From: Zonotrichia leucophrys gambelii
Taxonomy: Eukaryota; Chordata; Aves; Passeriformes; Passerellidae
Length of the DNA: 64,000 nt
Direction: 5' to 3'
Assembly (NCBI RefSeq): GCF_028769735.1
Contig: NC_088200.1
Coordinates: 73,401,894 to 73,465,893, forward strand
Made by a program: the position numbers and the translations under genes. Every line of letters starts with the position of its first letter. Position 1 is the stretch's first letter. Positions 46,071 to 57,990 of the stretch are shown here, piece by piece. Below the pieces are notes generated by a model. It saw only the letters and a list, made by a program, of their open reading frames with translations, made no database searches and had not been told where the DNA came from.

Positions 46071-49000
46071 CTATTCATGCAAAGTAAAGAAGTGACCCTA
46101 AAAATTCCTCATATCATTTATCCATGTAGATATATGTAAAATATATGTGTGTACATATTTAGAAATATCTTTGTGCAGCTATGTTTTATACACCACTTGG
46201 AGAAAAACTTGAGAGAGGATCTGAAATGTGTTCTGTGGTGCAGACAAGAAAAGGAGGGGAAAAAATATATATTCAAAATACATCACACATCATCCACGCA
46301 TCTACACAAACATGCTCACATTTCTTTCACCGTGAGCTTTGGGTGTCAATCAGCAGAGAACAAACAGCAAAATGAAAACCAGGAGCTCCTTCTGTTGAGG
46401 TTTTATGATAGCGTCCTCCAACATTTCTCTGCTTTTGTTTTCAATGTGCTAAACTAACTGCATGGCTGGAGCGGGGAGGAATGCAGAGCTCACACATGTA
46501 AAGCATTGTGTCCTCTGACATACTATTACACAGAAGGCTCACAGTTCCCCCCTCTCCCTCCCCTTCCTGGTGTTGATGAATTACATGAGATGAATATCAC
46601 AGATCTAGGGTTTTTTAAAACCGTGAGCTTAGGCAGCAACAACGACTGCAAAGCAGACACCGTTGTCTGAACCTCTATTGTTTCTATTTCGGGAGCACAT
46701 TGAGTGATTAGTTTGGGTAACAGTAACATCACATTACCTTCTACAGGCTGGAAATGTCTTTTAAAACTGAGGCAACGCTGAAGCCATGTGATACAATACT
46801 GTAGACAGAGCCAAGTGGAATACATCAAAGAGTGCCTTGATGCAGATGTTTCATGCAGAAGAAAATTAGGTCAGAGACCACTTCAATTTCAGCTTCTGCC
46901 AGGCTTGTTTGAGAGCTTCCAGTGAATTCCTAATGAATAGCTTCTAGGGCACTTTTCTCTCATTCAGTCACAAACTGCCACAGCCAGATGAGCTTTCCAT
47001 GTGGAATTTTTTCTCATTATTTAAAATACTAATACTTTGTGTTCACGGATTCCATAATCTTCCTTGCAACAATAGCAACAACTCCCCCTCCTTCATCACC
47101 CCCCTGCCCACAATAAAATATGAGGGAAAAGAAAAAGGTGAGAAGAATAACCAATTGATACACAATGTCTGCTACAGGGAGAGGGTAGGGGGGTGGGCAA
47201 AAAAAAAAAACAAGCAAAAAAAGCAGCCTTTTACCAATTTTACATTGTAAATAAATACTTGGTGAGGATCCTTCACAAATGGATGATTTTTTTGCATCTT
47301 GAATTTTTTTTTAATTTTTTTTTTTTGGCAGTGGCAAGGAGCGAGATGCTTTGAAGATGTTTTTGCAGCCTGTGCACATCTCAGCTGGCACTGCCTGCTG
47401 CAGCCACTGGCCCATTGCACCTCTGAAGGGGGAGCAGGGGCTGCCTTGGAGCTGCTCACAGCGAGCCTGCACAAAGCCTTCTCAACTTCTGCAGAGCCCC
47501 AGAGCCCACCCACCTCTCTGCTGAGCTCATCCCCCTCTCCTGAGCAGCTCTGAGGGCCTCTTGTGAATGTCTCAACCCAAAAAATAAAAAAAAGAAAAAA
47601 AAAAAGAAGCAAATGTGTTCACTAAGGAGCTGAGATCCAGCTCTTCTTTAAAGCTGACCATAAGCTGAGCAGAGCATTTTGTGGTCCCATATGTGTGCTG
47701 TGCCACCAGGGACAGCAAGGTTTGGGCACTTGGAAATATAAACAATGGCATAGAACCTTCCTCAGTGGGAAGAGCTCTCCAAAACTTGTTATTTGGGGTT
47801 TTTTCAGTATGATTCACCTTCACAGTGGAATACAAAAGTAGTTCAGTAAGCTGTGAGCTGGAGTCCAAGAGTCCAATCCAGGTCCAAGCCCTGCCAAATG
47901 GGACTTTTTGGGTCTGACATGTCATTCAATCCATGCTTTGACTGACATTATTTTTGCCTTCCTATGGTGGTCAGGGGCCAAATGTGAAACTGGATTGAAA
48001 CCTGTAAGCATAGGGTTTATCTAAGGGCCATATTGATAGGGTAAACACATAAATCAGATTGCTGAGGTAAGAAAAACCTTCTCACTCTTTGCCACCCACC
48101 CAGGCACGCAGGGAGCAAGGGCTTCACAAAACAGAGAGGTCCCCTCTGACACGGGACCAGGACCATCCATGAACAGTTTTACCTTGCAGTCCTGAGTGTC
48201 CTGTGCTCCACCCAGAGGGTGCACAGGATCATTTTGAGAGCAGTGACTCAGGCTGCCAAAGGAGACGATCCAGAAGCTGACATCAGCCCCAACACGTCCA
48301 GCTGTTGTTGTTCACTGGGTCGCAGGCTCCTGACAGAACAGTGTAAACTCCCTTGTGCTCCCAGGGGCTTAGGTGGAACGAAAGCATAATGTGAATTTGC
48401 AGCAGAGTTCTGTTCTTCATCTCTGTTTTCCTGTGCAGAACTCAGAGTCCTACAGAAGTTCACAAATGTTCTTTTGTCTGAGCAGAACAACGGAGGTCTT
48501 TACCCACCAAAGCCATCATTTCAGAGATGACTTGATGTTGAGGATGCTTCCAAATTCACACCACCATATTAGAGCACTGGGACCTGGGTTTTTTTCATCT
48601 GAATGACTCATGGCACAAACAGGACATTCTTGCTCATGTGCACATCCACCAGTGTGGACAGAGCTTGTCAGTTTTGTTTTCCAGCAGTCACACCCCAGCC
48701 CACTCCAGAAATCTCTTGATGAGCCACTTACAAGGTCATAGCTAATCACACCTCTCCAGAGGAACCACCTGTCCACAAAATGTTCCACCTGGATGCTCCC
48801 CTGCTCTATTTGCTGGCCCTAGAGCAGACCTGTGCTTCTCTTCCAAGATTTCCATCTCTTCTGCTCCTGATGCTAAGAGATTGTTTTGGGGACTCTCTTA
48901 CAGTCAAGTCCACCCAAGGGATTCTCAGAACAGAGGAAGTAGGAGCATGAGCATCTTCCCCTGGCTCCATAATTTGAATTCCTAGTCCCTCCTACTGCTG

Positions 49001-52000
49001 CATGATCTCTGTATATCTGGAATGTTTGCCTCCTTCTCCATTCTCCTCCCCTTCCAATTCTTAGGGTCCACTGTGAAAACACAGTGGTTCATCTAAAAGC
49101 ACTTAAATGCATTTCTCCTGCATCTCAGTTCTTAGCCCTTTTAGCTCAACACTTCTCCAAGGCCTAACAGATCTCATTTCTTTTTCTTAACCCCCAACTT
49201 TTCTCAAATCCCCCCCTGTCCATTTAAACACCACCACACACAATTCTTGCAGAAGGGAAATTTTTGTAAAATATACTGGAATTCAATTAATCATACACAC
49301 AATTGAGACACTTTTACTCATTTGTCAGTCGCTGCTCATGCTCTTGGGATACTGGGGTGGAAGACTATTTACAAAATTTAAACACACTAAAATAACCCAC
49401 TTAGAGGAATTTAGTTTCTCACCGTAAACAATAAAAGCTACCATATCCACCACCTGTTCCACACAGGGGACCAGAGAAGGTGATCTTTCTGGCAAAAGCA
49501 ATGAAACATTTTTTTGTTTTGGCTTTCTCCCCCCCCCCCTCCCCAATCACTAGGCATAGAGATGAAAGCCTCCTTTCACAGCAGAGCAGATGCAGCTTGG
49601 CAGCATCCATGAGCACTTCTCTTCACCCTGCAGCTCAAGATATGGCTCTCCTTACCCATACATACACTCTGGGGATGCTGCTGCAAAGTGGGACTCTGCT
49701 GTGCTCTCTATTGGATCCATATCTGGCCATCAAATTTATATTTTGCGCAGTTAACTGGACAGCCTTATGCAGGAACAAAAAGTCCTGCTGTCCCATCAGC
49801 AGCTGCTTTTCTGTTCCTGGAGGAACTCAGTCTCTTCTGTGTACAAAGCCTCTGTTGTTTTGGGTTTTCCTGGCCACTGACCAGGATCCTGGGAACATCT
49901 CTTCCCTTTAATACAAAATAAATGGTCAGACAATCTCTCACTACAGGTCTGGATGGGTTAGGAGTAAGGGAAAGGGAGAATTTTTTTTTTCCCTGTAGTG
50001 TTTTGTGTGCAGCAAGAGAATTAGAGCAGAAGTTACTGACAAAGCTGTGGTCCTACAGGCATCACTGAATGCCCTGGGGCTTGGCCCTCCATCACTCTGG
50101 GTGAAGCCCAGATATTTTTTTAACGTCCACTGTTCAACAGGTTTTATTTTGATCCATCTAATTCCCAAACAATCCCCTCTTTATTTGGAAGTTTACCTAT
50201 TCCTGATTCTCAACACTAAAGCTCAGTTGATAAAGAACAATGCCTAACACACCAGTTATTCCTAGAAAGAAAGGGAGAATCTCAAAGGCAGGAGACACAA
50301 CACCTGTCCCACCACCAGCATAAATGGCAAAAGTTGTGTTGAATGAACTAATTCATCTGCACAACCCATCAAATTAGGAGTGTTTTTAAATAGCCTCTTG
50401 ACTGAGAATTGATGTCTCATTATTCTAAAGCATATCACAGTGAGAGCCCTAGCAATACCAAATAGAATAACCCTCCAAGTTGCAGAGGCTGCAGCAAGAG
50501 ATTTCACAATGAAGCACTTTACATTTCAGACTTTTCAACAACTTCTGCTGTGAGAGTCTGAGGGGCTGGTGAATACAGCAGCTCACCAGGTTTACAAAGG
50601 CACGGGCACGCTGTGCAGGACTGGAATGTCCTGCCTCAAGTGGCTGCCACAAGGGCCCTGCAGCCAAATTCTTTCAGCCTCAGTGATGAAATGTGGCCAG
50701 CAGTGAGAGAGGAAAACGATGCCTCAGCGACCTGGCTCCATATCTGATTGTGGCTGTCCGGTGGTGTGAAACTGGGCTTTTTTGCCCCATTTTCAGCAAT
50801 GGGATGAGCAGAGGTAACGCCAGCTCCCCTCCAAATGCAAATGCATAGAAAATTCAGAAGATCTACTCAGAAGGTCCTAGGCAAAACCTGCTCAAAAAAG
50901 CAAGGCAGCCATCACCAGAGGTGCACTTAGAGCTTGGCAATAACTAGCATTATTTTTCTTATCTTTCCTTTTCATAATCATGCTTAGGTGCTTTGCTTTT
51001 TCTAAAAACTTACTTCCTCTGCTTTTCTGCACACACACACTAACCTTGGTTGCCTGCAGAATTTCATTCAGGATCAGATGTTTTAAGTTAGGGATAAGGT
51101 GGAATTTCTGCTTCAGAAAACTCAGATTTAATTACATGCTAAAGCAGAACATTATCCCAAAATGCTTGATTGTAAAAAAAAGTTGAATGAAAATATTTGG
51201 ACTTCTCAGTTCTCAATTCTTTTTCTTTTTTTTTTCTTTTTTGTCTTTGGAATGGCAGTGGGCTGGAGACAGGAGTCTGCTAACAATTTGAAACTGCAAT
51301 TTGACAAATAAATGAACTTGCAAATGTTCCTATAAATGTCTGAGTGGAGCTGATTTCAAGGCCTGGTCATTAAATATTTGGAGATTTAAGGCACCACAAG
51401 CCACAAGGACTGACAGGACTAGCTGTACCGCTGAGAAGAAATAGTAACAGCATGACCTCAAGACACACAGTAGACCCCAAAAAAACCTCTTTGCCACCCA
51501 AGGAAGCTGCTGAAATGTCCCAGTGGCTGTGGAGGTGCTTGCTGACCATCATATGTGTTGTTCTGGACCAGCAGAATTCTCCCTGCCTCCTCCTGCCACA
51601 TTTCCCACCACCTGGCAGATGCTGGCAGCTCTTTCAAGCAGCTTTCATGGCTCTTTTTCCAAATCATCAGGAGTGGCCTGAGGTTTCACATCCAGAAGGT
51701 TTCCCCCCTCACCCTTATTTTGGAAAGGCCCCTTGGGCATCAATCATGTTGTCCCAGGAGCCTCAGTGGCTTGTGAAAATCATGGAAGAGCCTAATCAGA
51801 GCAGGGCTGAGGTGAGGCACTTATCAAACCTAGGGACTAATTGTTTTTATGTCCCTGGTGGAGCATCTAAAGGAACTCCCAGTGCTGTGTGATACCAACC
51901 CTAAGGAGCACTGGTACAACCCCAATTAAGGTCTGAACAAGGCTTTTGCCTGGCTTTGCCTGTAATCCTTTCTTCACCTTAGTGTTTGGGGTTTGAATCT

Positions 52001-52056
52001 GGACAGAGGCTGCTCTTCTATGTCTTTTTGTCCACTGTCCAATAGGTTCTGTTTTC
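46071..52056. other. Unique non-coding sequence
   Basis: No gene, RNA or transposon recognised over about 6 kb. It holds T-runs at 47308-47328 and 49981-49990, an A-rich stretch at 47577-47606 and a C-run at 49531-49540. The longest open frames (146 codons plus at 51452-51892 and 47172-47612 minus) lack known domains. Confidence 0.6.
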
Positions 52057-52058
52057 AT

Positions 52059-52183
52059 TATTTTCTCCAACATTTTGGAGAAATATTATTTTTACTTTCT
52101 CCTTTATATTTTTAAAAATAAAATATTTAGAAATAAATTTTTATTTTCTCCATTATTTTCTCCAATATTTCACTATTTTCTCC
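52059..52183. repeat. Dispersed TATTTTCTCC decamer, four copies
   Basis: Exact TATTTTCTCC at 52059-52068, 52142-52151, 52154-52163 and 52174-52183, in an AT-rich stretch. The first copy is followed by TTTTGGAGAAA, which can pair with it as a short hairpin. Confidence 0.8.
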
Positions 52184-52372
52184 AAGGGCTGCGGCTCTTG
52201 GGTGCTTGGATAAGCCCAGGCCCAGACATAGTTCATGCAGACACAGCTGAAGGGCCATTCAGCATTTTGGCAGTGAGTAAACTCCCAAGAGCCTCAGAAA
52301 ACTCTGAGTAAAAGACATATTCATTATTGGGTGGGAAACAGTGATGAAGAAAAATAGTAACGTGTGCTTTAC

Positions 52373-52456
52373 CTGGATATATGGACATATATATATGGAC
52401 GTATATATACCTGGGATGTACCTGGGATGGAGCACATTCCTCTGGATATATGGACA
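52373..52456. repeat. Short direct repeats before the CR1 fragment
   Basis: CTGGATATATGGACA occurs at 52373-52387 and 52442-52456. Between them TATATGGAC variants and a tandem ACCTGGGATGT (52409 and 52420) occur. The block ends about 30 bases before the CR1 similarity starts. Confidence 0.75.
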
Positions 52457-52487
52457 GACTGGGAATGCTAGACTGGACAACATGATA

Positions 52488-53157
52488 CAGAAAGGGACCT
52501 GGTTGACAGAAGGTTGGACACAAGCCAGCAGTGGGAGCTGGAGCCAGCAGGGACATCCCTGTCCTGGGGACACCAGGCCCAGCATGGCCAGCCGGGCCAG
52601 GCAGGGATTGTCCTGCTCTGCGCTGGGCCGGGGAGGCCTCACCTGGAATACTGGTACAGTTCTGGGCACCACAGGGTTAAAGAGGCATTAAACTGTCAGA
52701 GAGTGTGCAGAGGAGGCCATGGGGATGGTGCAGGGCCTTGAGGGGAAGCTCCATGAGGAGCAGTTGAGGGCGCTGGGTCTGTTGAGATGGAGGAGAGTGA
52801 GGGGAGGCCTCAGTGCAGCTCTGCACCTTCCTCATGAGGGGAACAGGAGGGGCAGGCACTGATCTGTGCTCTGTGGGGACCGGGGAATGGCCTGAAGTTG
52901 TGTCAGTGGTGTTAGATGGACATTAGGAAAAAGTTTTTTACCCAGAGATTGGTTGGCCTCTGGAATGGGCTTCCCAGGGATGGAGTCACAGCATCAAGCC
53001 TGTCTTGAATACAAGAAGCTTTTTGTACTCAAAAGACAATACTCTCAGGAACATGATGTGATTTTTGGGGTAGTCCTGTGCAGGGCCAGGAGCTAGACTT
53101 GATGGTCCTTGTGGGCCCCTCTCAACTCAGACTGTTCTATAATTCTGTGATTCTAAG
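52488..53157 (+). mobile_element. CR1 LINE, 5'-truncated 3' fragment
   Basis: Matches the 3' end of the CR1 retrotransposon: the last part of the reverse transcriptase frame plus the 3' untranslated tail. The coding remnant is seen as RPHLEYW at 52634-52654, equivalent to the RPHLEY motif near the C-terminus of the CR1 polymerase, then the GAGGAGCAGTTGAGGG, GACATTAGGAAAAAGTTTTT and GGCTTCCCAGGGATGGAGTC landmarks. The end is the typical CR1 terminus, GACTTGATGGTCCTTGTGGG followed by TTCTATAATTCTGTGATTCTA. Several deletions and frameshifts make it inactive. CR1 copies normally lack clear target duplications and are 5'-truncated, as here. Confidence 0.92.
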
Positions 53158-56100
53158 TTTCTTCACACATACATAATTCTGTCCTGTTCACTGGAATTTA
53201 TTTTTTTTTAATCAAGAAGAAACTATCAAGCTCATTGCCACTGAGTTCCTTCACAACTGAGAAGAATAAGAGTAAAATGGAAGCAGGAGAGAATTCTGGC
53301 ATCTCCCAAAGATGAAAGGTAGAAAGGTGCTTACCATCACAAACTGTCAGATGTCATAATTTTGAGGCAAATTTTTGGAGTTCCAGAGAGGAACCAGACC
53401 TTTTTTCCTTGCTGCTGAAGTGATTTCTTGGTCACTAACTACAGAGGAAACCCAGATCTCAGGCTAAAATCAGAAAGAGCAGCAAGAGGGACCAAACCCA
53501 CATTTTCAGAGGCTAATGAGCTTCCTACAAGAGTGCAGCACTTCTTCCACAGCAAGCACCTTCATACCCTGATGGATTCCCTTCTGTAATTATTGATTGC
53601 CCCCTTTTATCTCTACAGACCCCTCATAGAGTGAAGTTGAAAAATTCTACTCATAGTACATGTGCAAGCCACAAAGGATGCCAGCAATTTCATCACACTG
53701 CCACTGCCAAATACCCAAGGTCTAGCTATAGTGCAGATACACTTTTAAAAAATCCCAAATCAGCTGTTCCAAAGGTAGGACACATTCTCTCCAAGAACTA
53801 ACTTGTTGCTAGGTACTGCAAGTTGGCTTCCTGCCTTCCTCTGAAGCCATCTACTATCAAAACATGTCAGAATGGAGGAATATCAATTGTTGTCTGGTAA
53901 AAAGAAGATTTTTTCTTTCCTTAACCTTTCCTGTAGGTCATCTCCTCTCCATCAGTTCCTCACTGTGTTGCTATCAAACAAAGCTGGATGAGACTTTATA
54001 AGGGGAGGGATCCAAAATGGAAAAGTAGAGCTTAATCACTTCTGAAGAAACCTGTAAAACTAAAAGAGGCACCACAGAAATCCCTGCCTGCCTTGTTTTG
54101 GAGCAGGCATAACCTGCTGCACACGTGCCCAGTGTTGTTCCTTCAAATACATGTGAAAACAGCAGCTGTTGAAGTGTATCACAACAATTATCGTTACTAA
54201 TTTATGATCACACTCCTGACAGCACAGAGACACCAGAGCAATGCTCTATGCACGTGGCACAAGGCTAGCCAGTGCATCAGTGCTTCCCCCATGTCACTGG
54301 GTCACTGAGAAACAGGGAATCACTGCCCTGGAAATTCAGGAACATTCTCACTGGAACTGAGAGAGCAGTTGAATGAAAGAAGAGATGCAAATTTAGCAAC
54401 GACTTTTTTAGGCATATGGTATTTGATGTACACTAATCCTTGTTTCCAAGTACTAGCAGGTACTTTGGAGGTAGTTCTATCAGTGTCCTTATTATTTCGA
54501 GGAAAACTACCTTTTCTTTTTGATGTTTACTTGAAGAAGATGCCAGATAGGACCAAGTAATACTAAGTGGATGCTTCCAATTGGCTTCAGAAGTCTATAA
54601 ATAATCAGATCCTTCTTACTGTTGAAAATAGTTCAGTCATTATTGATAATTCAAGCCTTACAAAAATGAACAATAGGACCTGTGGGCAGTAATAGCAAAG
54701 ACTGACCCCAAGAAAAGTCAGTGGCAGAAACTGATAAAAAGTAACATTACATTCTAGATGATGCTTTATGTCATCTGATTCAACTCCAGGCTCCATTTGT
54801 GAGCCAGATTTTATTCTGTAGGAGGTAAATTGGTTGAGGGGGCTGGGAAGAAAAGGGAGAGATCAACAGGTTGAGCTCTAGCAGTTTCTGTGAGAACTTC
54901 TGCAGAGGTACAGGGAGGTGTAGCAGGACTGGGAAGAGACTGATGGCGTGGTAAAGTGATGCAAATCTCTGCCAAAGACACTAAATGCAGCTACAAACAC
55001 AGACAGTTTAAGCTCCAGCTACGTCTCCCATATGGACCAGAGACCACACACAGCTGAGATTTTCCCAATGCCCACAGAGAAAGAAGGTGGATAAGACATT
55101 GCAAGTAAAGGGTTTGGTACAAACACCAAATTCTAGTTTCATGAGTACCCTTTTGAACTTCTACAAGCTGCTCAAAGGGTTTTAAAAATATATTTACCTG
55201 CTGGTTTTTATTTTAATATATCTCATTTGATTTGTCCCTTGAAGTATGAACCTTCTTTAACTGAGAGTTTCAGACCAATTCATGCAGGAAATCTGGCTTT
55301 CAGCTAAGTTTGAAAGGGGCCAGTCAGTCCCTACCCGACTCTGCCTTGGTAGAGAAAAAATGACAAAGAATTTGGTCGGCCTCCCTGACTACCTGTGTGG
55401 ATTGACCCTGATAATTTGGGGAAAAAATGCCTGTTCGCTTTGTGGATTGGCACAGGGTGGTAGTCTCAGTCTCAAAGCACCTCATGAATCCAGGTCAACA
55501 AAGGAGCCCCAGCACTGAAACAAGTCCAGCAAAATTCAGAAGCTTCAGGGTGTAGTCATGATCAGTGACTGAACAAAGCACAAAATATTTTCCTTATTCT
55601 TTGATGACATTGCACCTGGAGGAGGTTGTAGAAGAAAAAGGTGTCAAAGGCAGCCTGGAGCATCTTTGGCCCACATGGCTGAAGAAGATTTTCAAGTCCC
55701 ACAGCCTGATGGACTGATATGGCCACAGTCATGTTTGGCTGTTTTTGTCTCCACAGATGAAATTAGTGTGCTGGCATTTGCAGCTGAACCAGCTCAGGAA
55801 TGCTCTCAGCAGGAATCTCTAGCAAGGAATCTCAGTTTTTGTGCCTCTGGACCCACATGAACATACTTTAGGCCATGGTCATGTATTGAACAGCAAAACT
55901 ACTTGCTCATTTTAAGTGTTTAGGCTCTTCCCTGGCATCTTTGCAGCCTGGAAGTCAGAAGGGAGCTGAAGATCTTTCCCCTTGAAAAAAACCAAGCTGA
56001 CTTGCCAACTCCCACACCTCACTGCCAGAAGAGATGAAAATACGAGGCCAGCCTGAGCTTCACCTTGGTGAGATCCCACAACAGAGAATGGTCAGGGGTC

Positions 56101-57424
56101 TCATTTCATGGGACTTCTTAGAACATTGCCCTGTAACACAGGACAGCTTGCCTCTGCTCCACTCCAGCCTCTTTCTACTCTTTGAAAACAGTGGCTGCAG
56201 GGTGAAAAGCACAGTTCACCCCAACCAGTGTGATCAAAGAAGCACCAGGCTGAAGATCCACAATGTGGTGCTGCAAAGACATTTGTCTGTAGGTCCAAAT
56301 ATAGGTTTAAATCACTTCTGCTTTTTGCAAGTGATTTTGAAAAAGGAAATCATATATTTTTATCATTAATTTGTTAATTTTTTTTCCAAAGGAGCTTCCC
56401 TAAATTTTTATTTCCCTTGATATATGTTCACTCCTCAACAAAGCTGGTTCTTTTCCTGATACAGCCATTATTCCTCTTACACCTCAGGCTAGTGAGAATC
56501 TCATTTACAGTTTCCCTGACTCTTCCCATGCAGTAATTGGTGGTATCATAAAGGGCTATTATATTGTTTGCTCTCACCTCTTTTTTCTCAGCCTCTTAGA
56601 GACACACCCTACACTATGCAGTCCCCTCTCAGAGGTAAGCCTACTTTTTCCGCTGCCACAGATTGTAGATCCTATTCTTGGCAATCTTTGTTTTTTAAAA
56701 CCACAGCCTCCACATGGATTATACCCAGATTAACCACACTGATTGCTCCCTTCTCTGAAATCTTAAAATGTGTCTCGGAACATTTCCTGAATATTCACGT
56801 ACAGTGCAGCCTCTCCCAAACCACCATTGACAATACCCTGCCTTTTCAGGCCATGACAAATATACATCCTTTGATTCTACTCCTGCCTTACAAACCTACC
56901 AATTTCCTTATTGTTTCATAGCTTTCTCCCCACCAGCCATAAGCATTTTAGCAGTGCTGTGGAACTCATTCCTGATTTTCCTCTCTTTGTTTTTTGATTT
57001 TTACCTTCATTGCTTGAGTTTTCAAGTGATTCTTTGCAGTTGGGCTTTTCTTTTTGGTGGATCTAAAGCTTCAGAAACTGTTTCACTTGTACCAAGCTAG
57101 TTATGGTTTGCAAAGCATGACTTACTATTACACAGCCAGACAAATCTGAATTCCCTGCACACATTTCAGTGCACCATGATGGTGAACAGTGCCCTTCTAC
57201 AACACACACATGGAGGACAAATACCCAATTCTTGTTATCTTTTCAAAAGCACTTAGGAGTTCAAAGTCCTGGGGAGAACAAACATCCCCTGCCAAAGAGA
57301 TGGGAAGCACAGCAAACCTGTGGAAAACAGACCATCCTACTAGCAAAGGAAGTGGAGAGCATGTTTTCCATAGGGCAGCTAAACAGCATCCCTGTGCTGT
57401 AGTTGCAATGAAGTTCTTCAATCA
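53158..57424. other. Unique non-coding sequence
   Basis: No gene, RNA or transposon recognised over about 4.3 kb. Open frames of up to 117 codons (56568-56921 plus) show no known domain. Confidence 0.6.
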
Positions 57425-57990
57425 GGCCTACAGTTAATGAAATTCCTGCAGGAGACCGTCAGAAGATTTAATTTCGCTGTTTACTAAATTATCAGCATGA
57501 CAGCGGATCCTGTATGCCAGCACTTTGTGCCAAAGGAGGAAAACTGCCAATCCAGACAATGGGATTCTTCCAGGGGGAGGCCTCCTGCAACGTGCAGGGG
57601 TCAGCTGCCATTATAACCCGCAGCTTGATGGAGCAAATGCATCCCTGGTGAAACACCTTTAGGTTGCACAAAATCATCGCTTTCCTCTCCAAACTGAGAG
57701 AATGAGTGAGGCTGGAGGTAATGTGCAGCCACAAATCAAGGGATGCTCTGCGGGCCAGCAGATCAGGCTGCAAGATCAGGAAATGCCACCACGCACAGGC
57801 ATGCAGCCCACGAGTTGTCTGCAGCACAAGGGGAATATGGAAAATTAAAATGTAGGCAGTAATGGGGAGACACGGAATAACTGCTCACGTTTAATGAGAG
57901 GCTGATAAAGCAGCATCCTTCTGGGAGGTGATAACGGCAGGGCTGGGATTCATGATAGAGGCAAATTTAATCTAAACATGCCTTGTGTTT
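57425..57990. promoter_or_regulatory. Candidate conserved non-coding element
   Basis: A 560-base block with TTAATTTCGCTG near 57469, TTATAACCCGCAGC near 57612, AAATCATCGC near 57671 and GATAACGGCAGG near 57931, mixing TAAT cores, GATA motifs and retained CpGs, without a coding frame of note or transposon similarity. It looks like one or two adjacent vertebrate enhancers. This is my strongest such impression in the window, but it is not tested by alignment. Confidence 0.3.
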
